Below the pieces are notes generated by a model that saw only the letters and a list, made by a program, of their open reading frames with translations, was not told where the DNA came from and ran no database searches. Positions 21,462-32,165 of a stretch of 64,000 nucleotides of DNA are shown piece after piece. Position 1 is the first letter of the stretch, and every line of letters starts with the position of its first letter. The translations under genes were made by a program, and so were the position numbers. Source of the stretch: Rhizomys pruinosus (Eukaryota; Chordata; Mammalia; Rodentia; Spalacidae); contig VZQC01008856.1 of assembly GCA_009823505.1 (NCBI GenBank), positions 1,254,038 through 1,318,037 of the forward strand. The letters run 5' to 3'.

Positions 21462-21665
21462 TGACACTTCTATTCCTGAATCTCTAGTAGTCTCTCCTGG
21501 ACAGAGCCTCTGCAGCTCTGTTTCTAAAGGCCACCTTCTTCCGTACATCAAAGACAGGGAGATGCATACGAGATGGAGCAGGTGAACAGGACTTCATAGA
21601 GGACAGGGGCAGGACAGTTTATCAGACCTGCTGCTGCAGTTCCTGGGGAAAGACTCCTCTGTAGC

Positions 21666-21669
<4 letters not shown>

Positions 21670-21707
<38 letters not shown>
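21670..21707. repeat. (CA)n microsatellite
   Basis: About 19 CA units not attached to a SINE. Confidence 0.95.
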
Positions 21708-21709
<2 letters not shown>

Positions 21710-22609
21710 CACTTTCCAGGCCAGGATAGTACCCAGAGGTATACACACAAAGCCCTCGAGATGCGGGAAAGAACAATAAAGGCAAGCAGCCATGCAAATG
21801 CCCCTGAGCCTCTTGGCAGGGGCAGGAGTGGTGCTGAACCCAGCTGCTGTATCCTGTGTGGTATTCTCCACTAAGACGTCCAATATGGAGCAGTCTAGGG
21901 CTGAACTGGGGCTGCTAAGGCTGTGCCTTTTTGCTCCATAAGGAAAGACAGCCAAGTGGGGAATACAATTTGCTACCCATCCAACACAGGGAGGGCCTCT
22001 GAAGCCAGGCTTCCATGAAGCCCAGGCTACCCCTGGTCTCCACTGCACATTCTCTCTGAAGCCAGGAACACATAGGATCGGCTTAGAAAGTGCTTCCTTC
22101 ACCACACAGGAGCTGCCAGGAAGGAAGGAGCAGGATTCCCCGCTGTGTTCACAGAGTCAGCACTTGGGGCTGAGATAACAAGGACTCAGCACAGTAGAGG
22201 CTTCCTCCTAGGGGCCATTCCCAGGACTAAGGAGGTAAGGGCTTTAAAGGGAAGGCTGGGCGGGGGAGGGGACTGAGGAAAAACAGAGGTGAGAAAACTT
22301 CAGAAAGAGCTAAGAAGAGGGCCAAAGAAAGTGCTCCCCCAACCCAGCCCCACCGTTACAGTAAGTTACAGCTGAGGCACCTTGGTTCTGGCTCTAGCCT
22401 AACAATGGTGGCAACTGAGCAACCAGTTCACTTCAGGGTCCACAAACCTGATCAAGGACTCCACAATCTTCATCCCCCACTCCATCTCTCTTATCCCTTC
22501 TTGTCCAAAAACAATGGGGGAGAGTGAAGATAAGAGAATAAAGGGCCAGATGGTCCCCTCCTTGTATGTCACAGCCTTTGGACCCCATATCCTGAGTGAA
22601 GACCTAGAA

Positions 22610-22617
22610 TGACGTCA
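22610..22617. promoter_or_regulatory. full CRE palindrome
   Basis: TGACGTCA is a complete CREB/ATF site in unique DNA. No promoter context is evident. Confidence 0.35.
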
Positions 22618-22829
22618 GAGACCTGAGGGGAGGAGTGATGCTGTCACTGTCGTAGGTGCAACCGCCCCACACCCCACCAGCATCATCCTGCTTCTTACAG
22701 CCAGTCCTGTTAGTCCTTTCTCACAAACTCTAGTGGAAGATGATGCCACAGAAATCAGCCCCTGGTCAGCAACTTCAGACCCACAAAATTCTAAACAGTA
22801 GACGTACTACACTCTCGAGCACACAGAGA

Positions 22830-23216
22830 TGTCTGACTGTTTTCTTTCTATTGCTATGATAAAAACACTGACCAAGGGGCTGTAGAAATGGCTCAGTGGT
22901 TAAGAACACTGACTCTTCTTGCAGAGGACCCAGGTTTGATTCCCAGCACCCATGTTGGTGGCTAACAATCATCTACAATTCCAGTTCCTGGAATGCTGCC
23001 TACTGGCTTGCTCCTCTGGCCTGTGCTCAGCCTGCTTTCTTATACAACTCAGGACTACCTCCCCAAGGGTGGCACCGCCCATAGTAGGCTGGGCCCTCCC
23101 ACATCACACAACAATCAAGAATATGCCCTATAGACCAATTCAATGGAGGAAATTCCTCAACTGAGATTTCCTCTACTCAAGTGTATCAAGTTGACAACTG
23201 ACACTGTCCAGCACAC
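22830..23216 (-). repeat. URR1-like element, minus strand, split by a B2
   Basis: The left end tattgctatgataaaaacac and the right end gtgtatcaagttgacaactg with an internal ggctgggccctcccacatca identify a common muroid element (URR1 by recall, a non-autonomous hAT-type). A truncated B2 sits at 22876-22990. Confidence 0.6.
22876..22990 (+). repeat. truncated B2 SINE
   Basis: ggctgtagaaatggctcagt and the ggtttgattcccagc box B are present; the 3' part is missing. Confidence 0.85.
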
Positions 23217-23404
23217 TGACATAACAGGCTAGGCACTGGCAGGGGACGGGGGAGTCCGAGGGGCAGGAACAGCCTTTAGGGATTCACTGTGGTATATCAG
23301 TGATAGCTAATCTTGGTTGCCAACTTGATGTACCTGGGAAGAGGTAATCACAACTGAAGAATTCCCCCAGCAGATTGGCCTAGGAGCATGTCTCTGGGGT
23401 ATTT

Positions 23405-23663
23405 TCTTTCTTTTCTTTTTTTTTTTTTATTAATTTTATTTCCGTATGTGTGTATGAATGTACTGTCTGCATGCAAGTTTGTGCACCCATGTCGTGCAAT
23501 GCTGCGGAGTTCAGAAGAGGGTGTTGGATTCCCCTGGAACTGGAGTTCTCCTGGAATTGGAGTTTCAGACGGTTCTCAGCCGCCATGTGGGTGCTGGGGA
23601 TCGAACCCGGGTCCTCTGCAAGAGCAGTCGGCGCTCTTAACCGCTAGGCCATCTCTCCAGCCC
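23405..23663 (-). repeat. B2 SINE, minus strand
   Basis: It runs from poly-T and attaattttatttccgtat to ggccatctctccagccc, with a near-intact box B complement ggatcgaaccc. Confidence 0.95.
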
Positions 23664-23667
23664 TCTT

Positions 23668-23903
23668 TTCTTTTTTTAAACATTGTATTTCTTATTTTAA
23701 TTTTATGTGTGTGAGTGGATCGCCCTCATGTATGTAAGTGCATGCATGTCATGCAATGTCTGTGGAGGTCAGAAAGAGAGCATCAGATCTCCTGGAAAAG
23801 AGTTATGGATGGTTGTTGGCCACCATGTTGGTGCTGGGAACTGAACCTAGGTCCTCTGAAAGAGCACCCAGTGTTTTTAACCACTGAGCCGTCTCTCCAC
23901 CCC
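23668..23903 (-). repeat. B2-type SINE, older, minus strand
   Basis: attttatgtgtgtgagtgga reads to gagccgtctctccacccc. Confidence 0.85.
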
Positions 23904-24075
23904 TGGGGCACTTTTAGATTGCTAGAAGGGCCCAGTGCTCTGTGGCTGGGGGCACCACTAGGCAGACGGGCCTAAACTGTACAGGAAAATTTGCTGGATA
24001 TGAGCCTGGAGGAAGCCAGTGAACGGCATTCCTCCAAGGCCCCTACCTTTGCTCCTCCTTAACCTCCTGCCCTGT

Positions 24076-25436
24076 AGAAACAACACAATAACCACCTTGC
24101 TCAACAAGCTGGGTGCAGGGGTCTGCTCCACAGACCTACTGAAGGTGGGGATGTGGGGAGATTAGTCCAGCTGGTCTTCTGAATAGTCACATGACCTTGG
24201 GCTTCTCCATTTCTCTGGACTTCCCTCTCCTCATCTATATAATAGAGAAAATTATACCTTGCCATTTTATGGTGCAGATTACATTATGAGGTATGTAGTT
24301 GAAGTTGTGCTGTGCTCTATTGGGAACTATAACAGAGGCATGTAGTTAAAAACCCTTATGTATTTCCTTTATTCCAGCTATGAGGACAGGGAGGTATGGT
24401 AACACCTCCACACTACTGTGAGGGAACTCAGGCAGATGACAATAAGGCATTTATACATCATCACCAGCAAAGAGGTGATAGGGCTGGAGCTGGAGTCTCC
24501 TCCAGGCATCCTGCTCTAGACCTTGCATCTCAGTCACTGTCTCCTGGTGTCTGCATTGCTATGCAGTACATAGAGGGCCAGCCGCAGCAGCTACGGGCTC
24601 TCCCTCCTCTTACCACTGAAGCTCACTATTTTTCTTCAAACCTCCTATGTGGGTTGATTGGCTCCCAGTTGCTGTGTAACAAATGACCCCAAGATGATGA
24701 GGTTAAAACAATACACACTTCTTGACCCACGGCCTCTAGGCCTCAGGGGTCTAGGCACTCTGCCTGGCCAGGGCATCCAGCTCAGAGCCTCATGAACCCA
24801 CATCAAGGGCAGGGCTGTCAGTCATCTGAAAAAAAGATCCATCTCCACATCCACACAGTTGCCATCTCTTGGTTCTTCATGGGCTGTCAGGCTGGGGACT
24901 GTTTGGACTATTGAATCTGTTTCCTGCTGGCTGTCAACTAGAGGCTACCTCTGCTCCTAGACAGACAGCCCCCTCCATTGGCAACTCAGAGCATGGTCAA
25001 ATGCTTTGTCAGAGCCAGAAAAGGGGAGAGTATCCTGGACAGACAGCATGATGATCTTAAGGTAGTCTGGTAAGACACTGTCCTACCTGGAGTCCAGGAG
25101 GCAGGGCTCATGGAGAGCAATCTGGTGGCCACAGTATGGCACGGCAGTCACACACAGGCACATCCTCAATTTCTAGATGCATGAAGAGAGGCAAGGAAAG
25201 GCCAGGGACCCTTCCAGAATTCTCCCAACACCCTTGACATCACTGAGCTGACTAGAAGCGGAGTTAATAAGGAAGCCAGATCCAGAGTAGAAAGCATCAA
25301 GATATTCTGCAAATATCCAGACAATCAGCCCCAGGCTGCAAGCTGTGGGAGCTGACAGAATAAAATCTTATTGCTGTACCTCCAGCATCAGTGTTGGGGA
25401 CTGCTGGGAGGGGGGGGGAACTGTCTGCCTCAAGTG
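24076..25436. other. unique DNA with a probable ancient mammalian repeat
   Basis: 24660-25060 starts ttgctgtgtaacaaatgacc, the edge of a pan-mammalian interspersed repeat I cannot name securely. The rest shows no gene. Confidence 0.45.
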
Positions 25437-25490
25437 TACACTGCTTTCTGTCTACCATCCATCCATCTTCCTTCCTTCCTTCCTTCTTTT
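25437..25490. repeat. (ATCC)n/(TTCC)n microsatellite
   Basis: Short ATCC then TTCC runs. Confidence 0.8.
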
Positions 25491-25504
25491 TGTTATTTAT
25501 TGTT

Positions 25505-26215
25505 TTCTTTTTTGATCTGTTTGTGCATGTGTGTGCATGCATGTGTGTAATCAGAGGCCAGAGGACACCTCCACTGTTCCTCAGCCACCATCCACTTTTT
25601 ACATTTTTTTTTTTTCTGTCTTTTTGACACAAAGTCTCCTGTAGCCCCAGCTGGCCTGGAACTCACTATGTAGACCAGATTGGCCTTGAACTCACAGAGA
25701 TCTGCCTGCCTCTGCCTCTCAAATGCTGGGATCACAGACTCGTGCCACTACACCTGTCTAAATTTTTATTTTACGTGTATGAGTGTTTTGCCTACATGAA
25801 TGTATGTGTGCCACGTGGTCACCCAGGAAGGCCAGAAGAAGGTGCTGGATCCCCTGGAATTAGAGTCATGAATCATTGTTTGCCATATGGGTTCTGGGAA
25901 CTGAACCTGGGTCCTCTGCAAGAGTAGCCAGTGCTACCACTGGGCCATCCCTCCACCCCCCACTTTTTTTTGTAAACAAGGTTTCTCATTGGCCTGTATC
26001 TTACCAAGTACACTAAGTTGGCTAGGCAGTGAGCTCCAGGGATCCCCTGCCTCGGCCTCCTCTGCACCGGGATTGCAAGCATGTGCTGCCACACCCAGCT
26101 TCTTTTTTTTTTTTTCTTCTTCTTTTTTTAACTTGGTATCCAAGGCTTGAACCCAGATCCTGGTGCTTCCAAGGCAAGCATTTAACCACCTGAGCCATCT
26201 TCCTGAGCTTTTTCA
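25505..26215 (-). repeat. B4 SINE, minus strand, split by B1 and B2
   Basis: The tail half (cagaggccagaggacacctc) lies at 25505-25600. The B1-like half and tRNA head resume at 25960-26215, ending ctgagccatcttcctgagc. Confidence 0.65.
25603..25957 (-). repeat. B1 (25603-25758) and B2 (25761-25957), both minus
   Basis: The B1 reads cctgtagccccagctggcct to actcgtgccactacacctg. The B2 begins aaatttttattttacgtgta and ends gggccatccctccacccc. Confidence 0.85.
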
Positions 26216-27015
26216 TTACAAATGGCCAAATAAAGCCTCTGAGGAGCCAGATGCAGACTCCTTCTCCCACCCCACCTGATTGGCCTCTCTGTTCTACAAG
26301 AGATAAGTCCCACATTCAGGTTCTTGAGGGCAAGTGGAGAGGTGACACTGCCAGAATGCCCGACCAGCTTCCAAGCTGAGCCTTAGGGAACAAAAACAAA
26401 GGGCTTTTGTTAGGAGAGCCTCTCTAGTGAGAGGGAAGAGCAATCTCATCAAAAGCCCAGGGTGGTAGTGTTCCCCTAATACAAAGCCTGCTGGTGGTGA
26501 TGGCTAATGAAGACTTTTATGATAGGAATATAATTGTAAAAAGAAAAAAATGATTAAAAAATTGGTTTCAATGCTTTCAATCCAAGAGTTCATTTGTTTC
26601 TTCATTCATGCCCTAAATAGGCCCCTAATTAATTGGGAACCTTGAAGAAAGGCGGCTAGATTGCCGTTTTCCCCATAAGGACACACTTCACATTTGGGGA
26701 GTTTGAAGAGGCTCTTAAGCATTTTCCTTCAGTGGTATTTTACCAGCATTTTAGAATGACTTCATTAGGCTGTCGAGGATGCTAATTGCATTACCATATT
26801 TTTAAGCATCATAGGTGCAGGTCAGGTTCGCCGCCTCCCATTCTGTTGCCAAGTAGAGACCCATTGTGCAGTGCACTTCAGGAGCACTGGAAGGCGAAAC
26901 ACTGCTGACATGGCGCTGGCCACCACCACCGTGCCCAGCAGAGAGGCCTGGCCCAAGTCACTTTTGCTTTTCAGAGAAAATATGGCTACAGTTGGTGGTT
27001 AGCAACTGCAGTCCC
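26216..27015. other. unique DNA with conserved-looking AT-rich block
   Basis: 26480-26830 is repeat-free, AT-rich and full of homeodomain-type cores (taattaattgg, gctaattgcattacc). No coding frame is evident. It resembles a developmental enhancer, judged only on composition. Confidence 0.45.
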
Positions 27016-27017
27016 AG

Positions 27018-27190
27018 GACTCGAGAGATGGAAGCAGAGGCCAGAGAGACACCTGCTGCCAAAACTGACAACCCGAGTTTGATTCCACAAGACCCACATG
27101 GTGGAAGGAGACACCTAACTGCCAGAGGTTGTTTTCTGACTGTGCCACATGCGTATCCCTCACTCCCCACCACATACACAAATAAATCAG
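27018..27190 (+). repeat. RSINE1-type SINE
   Basis: gagtttgattccacaagacc, acatggtggaaggagacacc and the ttgttttctgactgtgcc tail are present; the head is disturbed. Confidence 0.65.
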
Positions 27191-27204
27191 TAAATATAAT
27201 TGTA

Positions 27205-27592
27205 AAATAGTTTTAAAAATATTTTACTTCTTGTTTTTATGTGTATGAGTGTATTGCCTGCATGTACGTAAGTGCACTCGTGTTGTGCAATGCCCAAAGA
27301 GGTCAGAAGAGGCAGGTGGACCCCTTGGAACTGGAGTTACAGACAGTTGTTAGCTGCCATGTGGGTGCTGGGAACCAGAGGTTTGGAGATTTGCCTCAGT
27401 GGTTAAGAGCACTGTCTATTCATGCAGAGGACCAGAATTTGGTACCCAGTACCCATATGACAGCTAACAACCATCCCAAACTCCAGTTCTGGAAGATCCA
27501 GTGCCCTCTTCTGACCTCCATGGGCACTGCATGACACAAGTGCTCTTATATACGTGCAGGTGTAATAGTCATCCACATAAAATAAAAATAAT
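27205..27592. repeat. inverted B2 pair: minus 27205-27375, plus 27376-27592
   Basis: The minus copy stops at gtgggtgctgggaac and the plus copy starts immediately at cagaggtttggagatttgcc, so the heads face each other with no spacer. A transcript across it could fold into a duplex. Confidence 0.8.
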
Positions 27593-27594
27593 TC

Positions 27595-27750
27595 AGGGTC
27601 TGGTGGCACATGCCTTTAATCCCAGCACTCAGGAGGCAGAGGCGGGTCAAACTCTGTGAGTTCCAAGCCAGCTGGGATTAAAGGGAGACCTTATCTCAAA
27701 AAGACCAAATAATAATAATAATAATAATAATAGTAATAATAATTAGTTTA
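27595..27750 (+). repeat. B1 SINE with (AAT)n tail
   Basis: ggtctggtggcacatgcctt reads to ttatctcaaaaagacc; the AAT array is at about 27706-27745. Confidence 0.85.
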
Positions 27751-27846
27751 AAATATTTTTTTAAAGCTGAAGTGGAAGAGTCTTGAGTTTGAGGCTAACC
27801 TGGGCTATGTAGCAAGACTCTGTCTTTAAAAAATAATTAAATCTGG

Positions 27847-28095
27847 GGGCTGGAGAGATGGCCTAGCGGTTAAGAGCGCCCACCGCTCTTACAGAGGACC
27901 CGGGTTCGATCCCCAGCACCTACATGGCAGCCAAGAACCGTCTGAAACTCCAATTCCAGGAGAACTCCAGCTCCAGGGGAATCCGAGACCCTCTTCTGAC
28001 CTCCGCGGCATTGCACGACACGGGTGCACAGACTTGCATGCAGACAGTACATTCATACACATACAGAAATAAAAAAAATTAATAAAAAAATTTTT
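27847..28095 (+). repeat. B2 SINE
   Basis: A young-looking full-length copy with box B gggttcgatcc and a long A/T tail. Confidence 0.95.
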
Positions 28096-28208
28096 TTTTA
28101 AATAATTAAATCTGGTCTCTGGTAGGTTTTCTGTGCTCCAGTTGAAGATTGCACACTCCAGAGTATATGAACAGCACATATTGGATTCAACGGGTTTAAA
28201 AACTTGGG

Positions 28209-28392
28209 GGCCTAGAGAGCTGGCTCAGTGGGTAACGGCACTAGCTGTTCTTGTAGAACACCCAAGTTTGGTTCCCAGCACCCACATGGCCACTAACTCC
28301 AGTCCCAGGGGATTCAGTGCCCTCTTTTGGCTTCTACAAGCCTTGCTCAACATTGGTACACTTAAACACATTCGAGCAAAACATTCATACAC
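28209..28392 (+). repeat. B2-type SINE
   Basis: cctagagagctggctcagtg reads to gcaaaacattcatacac. Confidence 0.85.
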
Positions 28393-28393
28393 T

Positions 28394-28704
28394 TTTTTGG
28401 AGGGGGTCTTTTTGAGAGAGGGTTTCCCTTTAGTCCCAGCTGGCCTGGAGCTTACTGTATAGACCAGGCTGGCCTTGAACTCACAGAGATCCACCTGCCT
28501 CTGCCTCCCAGGTGCTGGGATTAAAGGCATGCACCACCAAGCCTGGCTCAAACACATTTTTTTTTTTTTGAGACAGGGTTCCCTTTAGTCCCAGCTGGCC
28601 TGGAGCTCACTATGTAGACCAGGCTAGCCTTGAACTCATAGAGATCCACCTGCCTCTGCCTCCCAAGTGCTCGGATTAAAGGTGTACACCGCCACGGTCT
28701 GCTT
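28394..28704 (-). repeat. two B1 SINEs in tandem, minus strand
   Basis: The copies at 28394-28548 and 28556-28704 each run from a T-rich start to the catgcaccaccaagcctggc end type. Confidence 0.9.
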
Positions 28705-28800
28705 AGACGGTTCTTAGCCACCATGTGGGTGCTGGGACTCAAACCTGGGTCCTCTGCAAGAGCACCCAGTGCTCTTAACCGCTGAGTCATCTCTCCAGCC
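28705..28800 (-). repeat. B2 head fragment, minus strand
   Basis: acggttcttagccaccatgt to gagtcatctctccagcccc; only the head and box B region remain. Confidence 0.85.
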
Positions 28801-28815
28801 CCTCAAACACATTAA

Positions 28816-29040
28816 GGGGGCCAGAGAGATGGCTCAGCAGCTAAGAGTACGAACTGCTCTTGCAGAGGACCTGGGTTCAATTCCCAGCACCCACATGGCG
28901 GCTAAGAACCATCTTTAACTCCAGTTCCAGGGGAACCCAACACCCTCTTCTGACCTCCACAGCATTCCAAGACACGGGTGTGCCTATTTACATACAGACA
29001 GTACACTCATACACATAAAATAATAAAATAAAATAAATCA
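28816..29040 (+). repeat. B2 SINE
   Basis: ggccagagagatggctcagc through an intact 3' block to an AAAT-rich tail. Confidence 0.9.
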
Positions 29041-29344
29041 AAAACTAAAACAACAAAAAAAGACACAACATTGAGTTGGTGGGGGTTAGGGGATTGACCT
29101 AGGAGTAGTTGGGGAGGTTACTCTGAGCAAGTGAGTGCAGCAGGAAGGGGTTAAGGGCACGACTCTCCATGTGGGCATTCACCCCAGCAAAGAGATCCCA
29201 GAACAGGAAGGCAAATCTCACCAAGTAGGAAAGAAAAAGGGGTAAATACAAGACAGAAACCGTCGAGATGACAAGAAATAGACTCGTAGCCCACTTTCAT
29301 TTTAAAATTGCTTAAATGAAAAAGAATTTGATCAAAAATAGATT

Positions 29345-29387
29345 ATTTTATGTATGTGCATGTATATATGTCTATGTGAGTGTATCC

Positions 29388-29420
<33 letters not shown>

Positions 29421-29560
29421 CTATAGAGGCTACAAGAGATCATTAGATCAGAGTTACAGACAGTTGTGAGCAGCCTGACATGGGTACTAGGAGCCATACT
29501 CAGATGTTCTGGAAGACCAGGAAACACTTTTAAGTGCTCAGGTGTTTCCCCAGCCCCAGA

Positions 29561-29605
<45 letters not shown>

Positions 29606-29619
29606 TAATAATAATAATG
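29345..29619 (-). repeat. B3-type SINE, minus, with (GT)n and (AAT)n
   Basis: The (GT)14 at about 29391-29418 is part of the reversed tail. The head ends caggtgtttccccagcccc and an AAT array follows at 29562-29619. Confidence 0.75.
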
Positions 29620-29732
29620 GACAGAAAGCACAGATTCAAGTCTTCATGATACTGTGATTCCTATGGAGAAGAAAAATAAGAAGAAAACCTCTAACACCCT
29701 TGCCAAGGAGAGAGAAACAAAAAGAGCCTCAT

Positions 29733-29911
29733 GCTGGGTGGATGTGGTGGCACACGACTTTAATCCTAGCACTTAGGAGGCAGAGGCAGGTGGATCTTTG
29801 TGAGTTCAAGGCCAGCCTGGTCTACATAGCGAGTTTCAGGACAGCCAGAGCTAGAGGGAGACCCTCTAGCTTTTTTGGTCTTAAAAGACCAAAAACAAAA
29901 AAAAAAAAAAA
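29733..29911 (+). repeat. B1 SINE with odd tail
   Basis: The body is normal, but the tail reads gaccctctagcttttttggt and then ttaaaagacc, a short inverted duplication before the poly-A. Confidence 0.85.
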
Positions 29912-30049
29912 AGGAAGAAAAAATATAGAGTGAAAGAGAAAAAGAAAGAATACATGTGGTCCATTAGAAGGGGCCTGAGAGAAAAGACAGAGAACTCTTT
30001 GAAAAAAAAAAAGGAGCCTCATGTGCCCAAACACACATTTGTGTATAGA

Positions 30050-30395
30050 TGCAAACATATGCACTCCTGTGCTGACACAGTCATAAATTATACACATATA
30101 TGAGTATCTGTGTATGTGTGTTTAGACAGATATAAAAATGTAGGCATATAGTAATAACTGCACATATGTGTATTTAGGTAGATAAAAATACATATGCATA
30201 TATATGACTATGTATATAAATTTAGGTAGATATAAATATATTTGCATATATATGAACAGCTATATCTGTGTTCATATAGATATAAATATCCATATATATG
30301 AATACCTATATATGTGCACAGATCTGAATGTATAGTATAAGCAGATATAAATATATGCATATGTGTATATAGAAAAGAATATACATGTATATGTT
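30050..30395. repeat. AT-rich minisatellite
   Basis: Imperfect units of roughly 45-65 bp share gcatatatatga, tttaggtagata and agatataaatat. At least five degenerate units can be traced. Confidence 0.65.
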
Positions 30396-30451
30396 CTATT
30401 AGTTACTTTTCTCATTGTTGTGACCAAATGTCTGGCAAGCAACAAATTAAA

Positions 30452-30622
30452 GTCCTGGAGAGATGACTCAGTTGATAAGAGTCCTCTTACAGAGGATGTG
30501 AGTTCGGTTCCCAGCATCCACATCCAGTGGCTCACAATGGCCTCAGTAACTTCAGATCCAGGAGATCTGATACCCTCCTGTGGTCTTCACAGGCACCCAC
30601 GCTTATGTAGCATACATACACA

Positions 30623-30671
<49 letters not shown>

Positions 30672-30672
30672 A
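30452..30672 (+). repeat. B3-type SINE with CA array
   Basis: cctggagagatgactcagtt and tgagttcggttcccagcatc, then a CA-rich array from about 30617 to 30672. Confidence 0.85.
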
Positions 30673-30828
30673 GAGAAGACATAAATAAGAATTTTTTAAT
30701 TAAAAAATTTAAGAAGCAAATTAAGAACGAAGAGGTTTCGTTTGGTTTCGGCTTGAGGTGATACAGTGTATCAAGCTGGAGGAGGCAGAGCAGAAGCAAC
30801 TCTGTGGTTGCATACACCTCAGTAAACT

Positions 30829-31030
30829 TGGAGCTTGAGGGATGGCTCAGAAGTTAAGAGCACTGACAGCTCTTGCAGAGTCCTGAGTTTGGTATCCAGT
30901 ACCCACATGGCAGCTAACTGTAACTTCTGATCCAGGGGTTCTGATGCCCTCTTCTGGCTTCTATGGGTATTGCACACAAGTAGTGTAAATACATCCAGGC
31001 AAAAACAGTCTTACCCATAAAATAAAGATA
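30829..31030 (+). repeat. B3-type SINE
   Basis: ggagcttgagggatggctca and the ctgatgccctcttctggctt 3' block. Confidence 0.8.
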
Positions 31031-31576
31031 AATAAATATTTAAAGAAGCAGAAAGAGGATAGGAAATGGGACTGGGCTATAAATCTCAAAGTCTAACCCT
31101 AGAGAGCCACTTCCTCCAGCTAGATCCAACCTCTAAGGGGTCTCTACCCTCCCCAAACAACATCGCCAGCTGGAAACAGGGTGAGAAACTGGGTGGGGTC
31201 AAGGAACCATCCATGCTTTATTCTAAGTGCTTTGCCTAGGAGTAAGTCAGGAGCCCTAGTCCAGCTCCATGTCCCCAAATAGTCTCACCATTCTGATCGT
31301 CCATTTCCCATTCATCCATAGAGTAGAAGGGTGGTGTCTGCCTCCGAGATAAGAAGACAGAGTGAGGTCTGGGGGTGCAAATCGGTAACTCTGTCCTGAC
31401 CACTAGCCACTCACAGGGACTCAGCCCTGACCACAATCATCTGAAGGCAGCTAATCACCTGCCCCTGAGGAAGTGGCCCCTCAAGGCCAGCAAGTCCTAG
31501 CCAACACACAAAGCTGCGTCTGCCAGCCAGTTCCATGCCGAGGGCAGAAACTGATTCACCTACATCTCTCCCCATA
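31031..31576. other. unique DNA
   Basis: No gene recognised. Confidence 0.5.
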
Positions 31577-31592
31577 CTCAATCCTAGATTCT

Positions 31593-31846
31593 TTTTTTTT
31601 AATTTTTTAATTAATTTTATTTATTTCTGTATGTGTATGAATGTACTGTCTGCATGTAGGTCTGTGCACCCGTGTCGTGCAATGCCGTGGAGGTCAGAAG
31701 AGGGTGTCGGATTCCCCTGGAACTGGAGTTCTCCTGGAATTGGAGTTTTAGACGGTTCTCGGCCGCCATGTGGGTGCTGGGGATCGAACCTGGGTCCTCT
31801 GTAAGAGCGGTCGGCACTCTTAACCACTAGGCCATCTCTCCAGCCC
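31593..31846 (-). repeat. B2 SINE, minus strand
   Basis: Full-length copy with target-site duplication ctcaatcctagattct (31577-31592 and 31847-31862). Confidence 0.95.
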
Positions 31847-31965
31847 CTCAATCCTAGATTCTAAGTGGACACTATGGGTGGTCAGTTCCTAGCCAAACAA
31901 AGGACAGTGTTGTCCCCCTGCCCTGTCAGAGGTCTCCATCATCTTTTTCCTTTAATATATAAGAC

Positions 31966-32165
31966 AGGGGGCTGGAGAGATGGCTCAGCAGTTAAAATCA
32001 CTGACTGCTCTTGCAGAGGACCCAGGTTCGATTCCCAGCACCCACATGGTGGCTGACAACTACTCCAGACCCAGGGGACCTGATGTCCTCTTCTACTCCT
32101 GCTGGCCTTGCACAACATGGGTACACTCACACGCAAAACAGAAACAATAAATAAAATATTTTTAA
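31966..32165 (+). repeat. B2 SINE
   Basis: ggggctggagagatggctca, box B aggttcgattcc, and a shortened 3' part with an A-rich tail. Confidence 0.9.

Larger units (their letters stand above)
21103..22829. other. unique DNA with regulatory motifs
   Basis: No gene recognised. It contains a CA array (21670-21707), an octamer cluster (21431-21461) and a CRE (22610-22617), the last two listed separately. Confidence 0.5.
23290..24075 (+). repeat. URR1-like element split by two B2
   Basis: The left part 23300-23400 contains gccaacttgatgtacctggg and the right part 23905-24075 contains ggaggaagccagtgaacggc. Two minus-strand B2 copies lie between. It is the inverted partner of 22830-23216. Confidence 0.6.

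Noticed and set aside
21548..22105. 185-codon frame on -
   Set aside because: Crosses a CA array read as Cys-Val repeats; no known domain and no splice or promoter context.
27841..28106. Possible tRNA genes in the many box A/box B pairs
   Set aside because: Box pairs belong to B2/B4 SINEs; none folds as a complete cloverleaf by eye. The tRNA-Asp-like piece at 51537 lacks the D-arm half.
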